A stretch of 8,132 nucleotides of DNA, from NCBI GenBank assembly GCA_900548705.1, contig URLF01000103.1, positions 1 to 8,132 on the forward strand, in the 5' to 3' direction. The DNA comes from an uncultured Porphyromonadaceae bacterium. Its GTDB lineage: Bacteria > Bacteroidota > Bacteroidia > Bacteroidales > Muribaculaceae. Every line of letters starts with the position of its first letter. The stretch's first letter is position 1. Made by a program: the position numbers and the translations under genes. Below the pieces are notes generated by a model. That model saw nothing but the letters and a program-made list of their open reading frames with translations. It had not been told where the DNA came from and made no database searches. This document shows positions 1-7,276 of this stretch, one piece after another.

Positions 1-2660
1 CGCCGGGCAGCAACCAGACCCTGCTGATCCGCGGCCAGAACTCACTGACGGCCAGCAACGACCCGCTGATCATTCTCGACGGCATTCCCTACTCGGGCGG
101 ACTGGCCGACCTCGACCCGAACATCATCGAGAACATGTCGGTGCTGAAAGACGCGTCGGCCTGTGCCATCTATGGTGCGGCAGGTGCTAACGGTGTGGTT
201 ATTGTCACCACCCGTCGCGGTGAGGCCGGTCATACCAACGTCACCTATGACGGATATGTGGCCTGGCAGACCGTTGCCAAGAAAATCGACATGATGGACC
301 TCTCGGAGTACGCCACCTATCAGAACCAGCTCTACAACGAGGGAATCATCACCGAGAAGCAGCTCGACAAGGCCTTCCTCGACCCCTCGCTCCTCGGAGT
401 CGGCACAGACTGGCAGGATGAGATTTTCCGCACAGCCTTCATGACCTCCCATCAGGTCGGTGTCTCCGGCGGTAACGAGAAACTCACCTACGCCATGTCG
501 GGCGGCTGGATGAAGCAGGACGGTATCATCATCGGTTCTGACTTCAACCGCTTCAACTCCCGCTTCAACCTCGATTCGCAGTTCACCAAGTGGCTCAAGC
601 TCGGCGGCTCGCTGGCCTACACCCGCACCAATGAGAAAATCACCCTCAACGACGGTTCGGACGGTGTGATCATGCAGGCTATGACAATGCAACCCCATGT
701 CCCCGTGCGCGACTTCGACGGCAACTGGGCCGGTCCGACAACCGTAGACGGTTCTTCGACCTGGAACCCCGTCGCCCTCGCCCTGCAGAAGAACAACCGC
801 CTGCTGCGCCAGCGCATCATGGGTAACTTCTATGTCAACGCCGACTTCCTGAAATACTTCACCTTCCGCGCCGAATATGGTTTCGACGCCTCCCAGAACC
901 AGAACAAGAGTTACATCCCCCGCTATCAGTTCGGCCTGGTGTCAAACGACATCAACCAGATGATGCACCGCGAGGACCACTCCTTCTTCTGGGTGCAGAA
1001 AGACTACATCACCTACCACCAGCGTTTCAAGGAGAAACATGACCTGACAGTGATGGCCGGTTTCGAAGCCTCCAAGTCGACCTGGAACAACACCACCCTC
1101 ATAAAGAAGAACTTCTCTTCCGACCAGATTTTCGTGATGACCAACGACGGCGAGTTTGTCTCGAACAGCGGTTATGACGACTCCGCCACCACCGCGTCGC
1201 TCTTCGCCCGCGCCAACTACGCTTTCGACAACCGCTACCTCATCACCGCCACCGTCCGCCGCGACGGCTCATCGAAATTCGGCCCCAACAACAAGTGGGG
1301 TACATTCCCCTCAGTGGCCCTGGCCTGGCGTGTGACCCAGGAGAAGTTCATGGAAGGCACGACCACCTGGCTCGACAACCTCAAGCTGCGTCTCGGTTAC
1401 GGTAAGGTCGGCAACTCGAACATCGACACCTACCGCTACGCCGCCGCGATGACCGCCATCCAGACCCCCTTCGGGACAGCCTATTATCCCGCCAACCTCT
1501 CCAACCCCGACCTGAAATGGGAGGCTTCCGAGCAGTTCAATGCCGGTATCGACTTCGCGGTGTTCAACAACCGCCTGGAGTTCACCTTTGATGTCTACAA
1601 GAAGCAGACCGACGGCCTTCTCCTCGAGGTCTTCACCCCCGGTTACCTCTCGGCCTCCAACGGTTACACCATCCGTCCTCCCTACGCCAATGTCGGCAAG
1701 ACCCAGAACACCGGTATCGACTTCGCCCTCAACGCCCGCCCGATTGTCACCAAGGACTTCACCTGGCGTATGAACCTCACCCTCTCCCACAACAAGAACA
1801 AGGTGGTTTCCCTCAATGAGAACTCCCAGGAGATGCGTGGAAAAATCGACTGGTATTCCGAATTCCAGTCTGCCACCCTCATCACTGTCGGGAAACCAAT
1901 GGGTGTCTTCTACGGCTATGTGACCGACGGCCTCTTCCAGACCTCAGATGAAATCCGCAACCACGCCACACAGACAGGCGGCTCAGTACCCTACGCCAAC
2001 CGCGTTGACCGCACTTCCGGCGCATGGGTGGGTGACATCAAGTTCAAGGATCTCAACGACGACGGTGTCATCAACGAGGATGACCAGACCATCATCGGCG
2101 ACCCCAACCCCGACCTGACATTCGGTTTCACCACCGCTTTCACCTACAAGGATTTCGAGCTTTCAATCGGCTTCAACGGCCAGATCGGCGGCGATATCCT
2201 CAATTGGGCCCGCTACAAGACCGAGGGACTTTCCTCAATCTGGGACAACCAGTCGGCCAAGGTGCTCGGCCGCGCCCAATACGGCATGATTGACCCGTCG
2301 AAGGGCTTCGACCCCGACAATGTCTACCTGGTATCGCAGGGCAACGGTCTTCCCCGTTTCTCCAACCTCGACGGCAACTCCAACTGCCGCATGAGCGACC
2401 GCTGGATTGAGGATGGCACATACCTGCGCATCCAGAATATCGCCCTGAGCTACAACCTCCCCCGAAAGTGGGGCAGCAAGGTGGGCCTGAGCGCGGCGAA
2501 GATTTACTTCAACGTCCAGAATGTCTACACCTTCACCAAGTACTCGGGCTATGATCCTGAAATCGGTGCCTACAACCAGAGCGCACTGCTTCAGAACATC
2601 GACCGCGGACGTTACCCCACCCCGCGCACCTACACCCTGGGTCTCAACCTCTCTTTCTGA
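1..2660 (+). CDS. SusC-like TonB-dependent outer-membrane glycan transporter (5' partial)
   Basis: SusC-family transporters form an outer-membrane beta-barrel that imports oligosaccharides under a SusD lid, powered by TonB. The reading frame is open from the first base (first full codon at base 3) and gives 885 residues to the TGA at 2658-2660. The ATG at 135 is internal, because typical plug sequence precedes it. Missing upstream are the signal peptide, the carboxypeptidase-regulatory-like domain, any TonB box and the start of the plug. Visible plug motifs, in fragment numbering, are LLIRGQNSL (7-15), LIILDGIPYSG (22-32) and the family signature VLKDASACAIYGAAGANGVV near 47-66. The rest is barrel, with alternating aromatic strands and a C-terminal aromatic end (LNLSF) typical of BAM substrates. 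An EF-hand-like loop with D683, N685, D687 and D694 lies in a late extracellular region. A SusD gene follows after 27 bases, making an obligate pair. Family is certain; substrate is inferred from the GH26 neighbours. Confidence 0.96.
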   Translation, partial: PGSNQTLLIRGQNSLTASNDPLIILDGIPYSGGLADLDPNIIENMSVLKDASACAIYGAAGANGVVIVTTRRGEAGHTNVTYDGYVAWQTVAKKIDMMDLSEYATYQNQLYNEGIITEKQLDKAFLDPSLLGVGTDWQDEIFRTAFMTSHQVGVSGGNEKLTYAMSGGWMKQDGIIIGSDFNRFNSRFNLDSQFTKWLKLGGSLAYTRTNEKITLNDGSDGVIMQAMTMQPHVPVRDFDGNWAGPTTVDGSSTWNPVALALQKNNRLLRQRIMGNFYVNADFLKYFTFRAEYGFDASQNQNKSYIPRYQFGLVSNDINQMMHREDHSFFWVQKDYITYHQRFKEKHDLTVMAGFEASKSTWNNTTLIKKNFSSDQIFVMTNDGEFVSNSGYDDSATTASLFARANYAFDNRYLITATVRRDGSSKFGPNNKWGTFPSVALAWRVTQEKFMEGTTTWLDNLKLRLGYGKVGNSNIDTYRYAAAMTAIQTPFGTAYYPANLSNPDLKWEASEQFNAGIDFAVFNNRLEFTFDVYKKQTDGLLLEVFTPGYLSASNGYTIRPPYANVGKTQNTGIDFALNARPIVTKDFTWRMNLTLSHNKNKVVSLNENSQEMRGKIDWYSEFQSATLITVGKPMGVFYGYVTDGLFQTSDEIRNHATQTGGSVPYANRVDRTSGAWVGDIKFKDLNDDGVINEDDQTIIGDPNPDLTFGFTTAFTYKDFELSIGFNGQIGGDILNWARYKTEGLSSIWDNQSAKVLGRAQYGMIDPSKGFDPDNVYLVSQGNGLPRFSNLDGNSNCRMSDRWIEDGTYLRIQNIALSYNLPRKWGSKVGLSAAKIYFNVQNVYTFTKYSGYDPEIGAYNQSALLQNIDRGRYPTPRTYTLGLNLSF

Positions 2661-2687
2661 AAACTAAAATCCTGAATCTATCCAAAG

Positions 2688-4379
2688 ATGAAATCCATTT
2701 ATAAATCCCTGATATTAGCAGCCGCGCTCGGCGGGTCGCTGTCTTCCTGCAACGACTTCCTGACCGTCGACCCGGTCGACAAGCTGACCCAGGACAACTT
2801 CTACACCTCTGACGAGCGTGTGCGCGCCAACACCATGGCCCTCTACGCCGCCGTCACCTGGGACCAGTTCGCCCATGACTTCCAGTGGAAGTTCGACATG
2901 CTCTCGGGCGACATGTATTACACCGATGCCGCAGAAGGGCAGTGGTACTTCGGCACCTACACCTCCGTCAACCAGTATATCAACCAGGGCTGGGAAGGCC
3001 TTTACAATGTCATCGCCTTCTGCAACTCCGTGATTCACGACATGCCCGGCAAATGCAAGGAGGGGGTATCTGACGCGGCCATCAACCAGGCCATCGCCGA
3101 GGCCCGCTGTATCCGCGCCTACTGCTACTACCTGCTGACCGAGGCCTGGACAAATGTGCCTGTGGTGGAGGACAACTCGACCAACATCACCACCAACAAC
3201 CTCCAGCTCCCCCCGGCCACCCAGAAGAGCATCTATGACTTCGCAATGACCGACGCGACATTCGCCGTCAACAACCTCCCGATGACCGACGGCGACGCGT
3301 TCCGCGCCACCCGCCTGACCGCTCTTGCTGTCCGTGCGAAACTCGCCCTGACCATGGCCTCCCATACCGATATGGGTTATGACCGCGCTTCGCTCTACGC
3401 CCAGGCTGCCGCCGACGCGAAAGAGGTAATCGACAACAAGCCCGCCATCACCGAAATCAACTATGCCACCCTCTTCGACGTGGAGGCCAACAACGGGCCT
3501 GAGTCGCTGCTGGCAATCCAGTGTGGCGTGCTTGGCTACTCCTTCGGTAACGGCCGCAACTGTGCCTGGAGCCGTTCGTCGGTCATCGCCGACCAGACAT
3601 GGGGCGCGGGCAAAGGTCCGACAGTCTCGCTGCAGACCCTTTACGATGACCGCGACCAGCGTCGTCCCTGGGTCTACATGACCGAAGGTGACTACTATCC
3701 CAACCTCAACAAGGCAGGGGGTGGTTACACCTACCACTTCATCTCGCGTGGCGACGACGGTTCGATTGTCGAGGACAAGAATGAGATGCTGGCCCATATC
3801 AAGAAGTATGTGATCGGCAAGTCTGCCGACTGCGACGGCAATGTGGGTCTCAACCAGGACGCCGCCAACAATATCTACCTGCTCCGTCTGGCAGACATGT
3901 ATTTTGTCCGCGCCGAGGCCATCATGGGAACCGCCGACGAGACTTCCGACGCTGTGGCCCTCGATATGGTCAACCAGGTGCGCCACCGTGCAGGTCTCTG
4001 GACCGACCTCACTTCGCTGACCTACGAGAAACTCCTCCAGGAGCGCCGCGTGGAGTTCGCTTTCGAGGGAACCAACTGGTTTGACATCCTCCGTTACAGT
4101 TACCGCGCAGGCAAGTCGAAGGCCATCGATTTCCTCAACTCGGGCTGGGGCACTGACATCAACCGCAGCGCAATGTATATCCAGAAGGATGGCACAACCA
4201 CCTCCAACGAGAACAACCGCAGCCAGTACACCGTCGTCGACAACACCGCCGAGTGGGGGCAGTATGATCCCATCATCATCTCCACCGACGCCTTCAAGCT
4301 CCCCATCCCCGCAGCGGCCTCAACCACCTCGCCCCAGCTCCTGGGAGAGCCTGTCGACTATGTGTCACCCTACAACTGA
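2688..4379 (+). CDS. SusD-like (RagB/SusD) outer-membrane glycan-binding lipoprotein
   Basis: SusD-family proteins sit as a hinged lid on the SusC barrel and hand captured glycan to it. The product is 563 residues, within the usual size range. It starts with a lipoprotein signal: basic MKSIYK, a hydrophobic stretch, then the lipobox LSSC with the lipidated cysteine at residue 21. The mature start NDFLTVDPVDKL and the following NFYTSDERV are typical SusD openings, as is EARCIRAYCYYLL, a TPR-type helix of the N-terminal half. In the RagB/SusD C-terminal region, IYLLRLADMYFVRAEAI (around R400), LLQERRVEFAFEG (E452-R453-R454) and the late FKLPIP motif are all recognisable. The ATG at 2688 is chosen because it gives the full signal peptide; no Shine-Dalgarno is present, as expected for the phylum. 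The next gene begins 30 bases downstream, so co-transcription is likely. Binding specificity cannot be read from the sequence. A long open frame on the opposite strand is a shadow. Confidence 0.97.
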   Translation: MKSIYKSLILAAALGGSLSSCNDFLTVDPVDKLTQDNFYTSDERVRANTMALYAAVTWDQFAHDFQWKFDMLSGDMYYTDAAEGQWYFGTYTSVNQYINQGWEGLYNVIAFCNSVIHDMPGKCKEGVSDAAINQAIAEARCIRAYCYYLLTEAWTNVPVVEDNSTNITTNNLQLPPATQKSIYDFAMTDATFAVNNLPMTDGDAFRATRLTALAVRAKLALTMASHTDMGYDRASLYAQAAADAKEVIDNKPAITEINYATLFDVEANNGPESLLAIQCGVLGYSFGNGRNCAWSRSSVIADQTWGAGKGPTVSLQTLYDDRDQRRPWVYMTEGDYYPNLNKAGGGYTYHFISRGDDGSIVEDKNEMLAHIKKYVIGKSADCDGNVGLNQDAANNIYLLRLADMYFVRAEAIMGTADETSDAVALDMVNQVRHRAGLWTDLTSLTYEKLLQERRVEFAFEGTNWFDILRYSYRAGKSKAIDFLNSGWGTDINRSAMYIQKDGTTTSNENNRSQYTVVDNTAEWGQYDPIIISTDAFKLPIPAAASTTSPQLLGEPVDYVSPYN

Positions 4380-4409
4380 TTCCTGCATCCATAAATCATC
4401 AAGACAATC

Positions 4410-5738
4410 ATGAAAAAAATTCTCAGATATATCCTCGTCGCTCCCGTGGCGCTGATGACCGTCGCCATGACCGGATGTTCGGAGTCCGACGCCGACAAGG
4501 ACCAGGGGAAAGATCCGAAGGTGTCATATTTCAGGTACACCGACCCCGCCACAGCCAACGAGCATATCACGGAGGCATACCTCGGCGAGAAAATCGCCAT
4601 CTGCGGTTCCGACATGGGTGATGTGCAGCAAATCTGGTTCAACGACCAGAAAGCCATGCTCAACCCGGCCTATGTCACATCAGACGTGATTATCGTCGAG
4701 ATACCCAACGCGATATCGGAAAATGTGACCAACACCGTCCGTCTGGTCACCTCCAAGGGTAACACCACCACAGTGGATTTCTACACTATGGTGCCTGAGC
4801 CTATCATCAGCTCCATGAGCTGCGAGTGGGCCAATCCCGGCGATGTCGTGGAAATCAACGGCGACTACTTCGTTACCGACGACGAGTATCCTATCCAGGT
4901 TACCTTCCCCGGCGGCGCTACTGTCAGCCAGGATGACATCCTTTCATTCTCCCGTACCCAGATGACTGTCAAGGTTCCCCAGGGAGCCACCCAGGAGGGC
5001 CGCGTGACCGCCACCACCCGTTACGGCGAAGGTCTCGCCTCATTCGTGTGGCGCGACACTCGTGGCATGATTCTCGACTGGGACGGCACTCACGGCCAGG
5101 GTCTGGCTCTCGCCAACGGCTGGCGCAAGGGTGACAAGATTCTCCACTCGGGAAGCTACAACGGCATCCCCGCCCTCGACGGCAATTTCATCTGTTTCGA
5201 CGGCATCAAGGCCGACTACAACGACATGGGTGAGGATCAGTTCTCATTCTCCCACTGGCCTGTCGATGAGAACGGCATCACTTCGCTCGACATCTCCACC
5301 CTGTTCGATACCGCCAACTACCTCGATTACTGCCTCAAGTTCGAGGCATACATCCCGGCGGCTACCCCTTGGACAATCTGCGCCCTCAACATAATGTTCA
5401 CCCCCGCCTCGATTTTCGGCGAGAATGACTATTATTTCGGCGAGGATGCTCCTTATCCCTATCCCCGCGCGATGTGGGTGCCCTGGAACAGCAACGGCGG
5501 CAGTTTCGACACCGCCGACAAGTGGGTGACCGTGACCATCCCCATGTCGGAGTTCAACAAAGACCGTTACATGAACCCCTGTTCACGCAAGATGACCAAG
5601 GATGACTTCGCCGGTCTGTCGATGATTGTCAGCTGGGGCCCGTTCATGGAGGAGACCAATGTCCCTGTCACCATCGCCATGGATAACATCCGCGTGTGTC
5701 TCCAGAGCGAGCCTATGCCCGAAAAGCCCGAGAAATGA
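4410..5738 (+). CDS. Surface glycan-binding lipoprotein, IPT/TIG domains plus C-terminal SGBP-B-like domain
   Basis: This gene sits in the SusE/SGBP-B position, straight after SusD, where Bacteroidota PULs encode accessory surface glycan-binding proteins. The 442-residue product starts with MKKILRYI and a hydrophobic segment ending in the lipobox MTGC (lipidated Cys23). The mature end begins SESDADKD, an acidic stretch like the lipoprotein export signal that sends proteins to the cell surface. Residues about 36-127 and 130-216 look like two IPT/TIG Ig-like domains; the second opens with PIISSMSCEWANPGDVVEINGDYF in family style. Residues about 219-430, starting GMILDWDG, resemble the C-terminal domain described for the xyloglucan-binding SGBP-B (SGBP_B_XBD family) and are rich in exposed-type aromatics (W224, then repeated Tyr/Trp in the YYFGEDAPYPYP and MWVPWN segments). 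No catalytic motif is seen. The Ig-like domains probably act as a spacer holding the binding domain off the membrane. Ligand is inferred to be mannan from the GH26 genes, not demonstrated. The C-terminal tail EPMPEKPEK is low complexity. Confidence 0.88.
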   Translation: MKKILRYILVAPVALMTVAMTGCSESDADKDQGKDPKVSYFRYTDPATANEHITEAYLGEKIAICGSDMGDVQQIWFNDQKAMLNPAYVTSDVIIVEIPNAISENVTNTVRLVTSKGNTTTVDFYTMVPEPIISSMSCEWANPGDVVEINGDYFVTDDEYPIQVTFPGGATVSQDDILSFSRTQMTVKVPQGATQEGRVTATTRYGEGLASFVWRDTRGMILDWDGTHGQGLALANGWRKGDKILHSGSYNGIPALDGNFICFDGIKADYNDMGEDQFSFSHWPVDENGITSLDISTLFDTANYLDYCLKFEAYIPAATPWTICALNIMFTPASIFGENDYYFGEDAPYPYPRAMWVPWNSNGGSFDTADKWVTVTIPMSEFNKDRYMNPCSRKMTKDDFAGLSMIVSWGPFMEETNVPVTIAMDNIRVCLQSEPMPEKPEK

Positions 5739-5774
5739 CATCTCTCTGTCTGAAATTTTAACCGATAATCTGAA

Positions 5775-7163
5775 ATGAAAATCCTGAAATATTTTCTTCC
5801 CCTGGGGCTTCTCGCAGTCGTGGCCGTCTCTTGTTCCGACAATATGGAGGATGAGGTGACATACACCCCGACCACAGCCAGCACCGATGCCATCGCTGAA
5901 GGCTCGACCATCGACCTGCTGCTCCATCGCGACATCACGGTAAACTATACCCACCCCGTGAAAATAGTCAATCCCTCGGCCATCACCCTCAACGGGAAGC
6001 CTGTCGAGGGGGTGACGGCAAACATCTGCGCCCTCAACATCCCTCTCCGGCTCGAAGCCGGGACAGACTACACCCTTACCGTGGGTGACGGCGCACTTGT
6101 CCGCTACGACCATCCCGAGATGGCAGCCGACCCCTATACCCTGCGTTTCTCCACACGTCCCGCTCCGGTGCTTGACGCCGAGCTGACCGACCCTGCAGCC
6201 ACTCCGGCCGCAAAGAAGCTCTTCGCCATGCTCAAGTCGCAGTATGGCAACAAGACTCTCTCGGGCACTATGGGGGAAATCGCATGGGGTAGCGGATACT
6301 ATGATTTCATCGCCGAGACCTCCGGCAAGCAGCCTGCAGTGATAGGTTTTGACTACATCCACCTTGCTTCCTCTCCCGCCAACTGGATTGATTACGGCGA
6401 CATCACCCCGGTCAAGGAGGCATGGGAGTCAGGCGCGATTCCTCAGATCCAGTGGCACTGGAATGTGCCCCGCCTCAACAATCCGAAGGCTCAGCTCTCA
6501 TATGGTGTCAGCCGATTCAGCCCCTCCAACGCGATGATTCCCGGTGAATGGGAATACAACGTGATGGAGAAGGACATCGCCAAGGTAGCCGGATACCTCA
6601 AGCTCCTTCAGGATGCCGGCATACCTGTCCTGTTCCGTCCCTTCCATGAGGCCGCTGGAGACTACACCTGGGGTCCCTGGTTCTGGTGGGGAGCCGAAGG
6701 TGTGGAGGTCACCAAGCAGCTTTGGGATCATCTCCGCAACAAACTGATGAATGAGTATGGAATCCACAACCTCGTGTGGGTATGGACCGTGCAGACCGCC
6801 AACGCCGGTGAGCTTGCTTCACTCGACCAGGTAAGTGGGGCTTATCCCGGCAATGACAAGTGTGATATCGTCGGCGTGGACCTCTATGAAAGTGACGATC
6901 TCTTCTCCAACTTCGATGCCTTCTATCTGGTACGCGAGATGGTGGAGGGTAAGAAGATGGTGACCCTCTCGGAGTGCGGCAAGCTCTTCAACCCAGATGT
7001 CACCTTCCCCAAGGGGGAGACATGGCTCTACTTTATGCAGTGGTATGAGAGCCAGAACAATGAGTATCTGATTAAAGACTATTCCCCCGCCGAGGTATGG
7101 CAGCAGGTTGTCGCATCACCCTACACCCTCAACCGCGAGGATGTCAAGCCCCTGCTCAACTAA
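5775..7163 (+). CDS. GH26 family glycoside hydrolase lipoprotein, probable surface endo-beta-1,4-mannanase
   Basis: GH26 enzymes are retaining hydrolases of the GH-A clan, mostly beta-1,4-mannanases. The 462-residue product has a lipoprotein signal (MKILKYF, hydrophobic core, AVSC; Cys20) and a mature start SDNMEDE, acidic like the Bacteroidota surface-export signal. Residues about 35-130 form a separate Ig-like domain resembling the SbsA/Big_5 type (segments INLNGKP-like at 70s, LEAGTDYTLTVGDG, YTLRFST). The catalytic (beta/alpha)8 domain runs from about 137 to 455. The acid/base is E292 in RPFHEAAG, the nucleophile is E400 in VTLSECG, and their spacing of 108 residues equals that of Cellvibrio japonicus Man26A (E212/E320). 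W227-H228 and Y371 (VGVDLY) match other conserved active-site positions. Between HEAAG and the WFWWG motif there is a short insertion, DYTWGP. The gene lies 36 bases after the SGBP gene. Endo-mannanase activity at the surface is inferred; beta-1,3-xylanase or mixed-linkage glucanase are the alternatives in the family. Confidence 0.93.
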   Translation: MKILKYFLPLGLLAVVAVSCSDNMEDEVTYTPTTASTDAIAEGSTIDLLLHRDITVNYTHPVKIVNPSAITLNGKPVEGVTANICALNIPLRLEAGTDYTLTVGDGALVRYDHPEMAADPYTLRFSTRPAPVLDAELTDPAATPAAKKLFAMLKSQYGNKTLSGTMGEIAWGSGYYDFIAETSGKQPAVIGFDYIHLASSPANWIDYGDITPVKEAWESGAIPQIQWHWNVPRLNNPKAQLSYGVSRFSPSNAMIPGEWEYNVMEKDIAKVAGYLKLLQDAGIPVLFRPFHEAAGDYTWGPWFWWGAEGVEVTKQLWDHLRNKLMNEYGIHNLVWVWTVQTANAGELASLDQVSGAYPGNDKCDIVGVDLYESDDLFSNFDAFYLVREMVEGKKMVTLSECGKLFNPDVTFPKGETWLYFMQWYESQNNEYLIKDYSPAEVWQQVVASPYTLNREDVKPLLN

Positions 7164-7199
7164 CTTGTAGCTCTTGAATTTGAAGTCAAATGAGTGACA

Positions 7200-7237
7200 G
7201 AAGCGGCCCGGCGACGGGTTAACCGCCGGGCCGCTTC
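7200..7237 (+). terminator. GC-rich intercistronic hairpin, possible terminator or attenuating/processing element
   Basis: A perfect 14-bp inverted repeat (GAAGCGGCCCGGCG at 7200-7213, CGCCGGGCCGCTTC at 7224-7237) encloses a 10-base loop, ACGGGTTAAC. It begins 37 bases after the stop codon of the first GH26 gene and ends 39 bases before the start of the second. An outer AGTGA/TCACT pairing (7193-7197 with 7236-7240) is possible as an alternative. The stem strength is what one expects of an intrinsic terminator, but the run after it (ACTTATCAGACTG) is only weakly T-rich. Efficient termination is therefore uncertain, and a partial terminator or an mRNA 3'-end stabiliser is equally possible. A small extra dyad, TTTGA-AG-TCAAA, lies just upstream at 7179-7190. 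No Bacteroidota promoter (TTTG near -33, TAnnTTTG near -7) is recognisable between the hairpin and the next ATG. Confidence 0.6.
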
Positions 7238-7276
7238 ACTTATCAGACTGTCGCAACAATTCTTACAGACTATCCT

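Noticed and set aside
135..137. ATG that could be taken as the start of the SusC gene.
   Set aside because: The frame stays open upstream to the window edge and encodes conserved plug motifs (LLIRGQNSL, ILDGIPYSG), so the true start is outside the window.
2715..3986. A 423-codon open frame on the minus strand opposite the SusD gene, and similar ones at 42-698, 1311-1790 and 5583-6362.
   Set aside because: They lie wholly opposite genes with clear protein homology or extend from them. Their products are Val/Gly/His-rich with no domain, and they arise because G/C-ending sense codons give few antisense stops.
5749..5776. Direct repeat TCTGAAAT at 5749-5756 and 5769-5776, spaced 20 bases, just before the first GH26 start.
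   Set aside because: It is eight bases in an A/T-rich gap and one copy overlaps the start codon. Chance is the simpler explanation, and no similar pair occurs in the other gaps.
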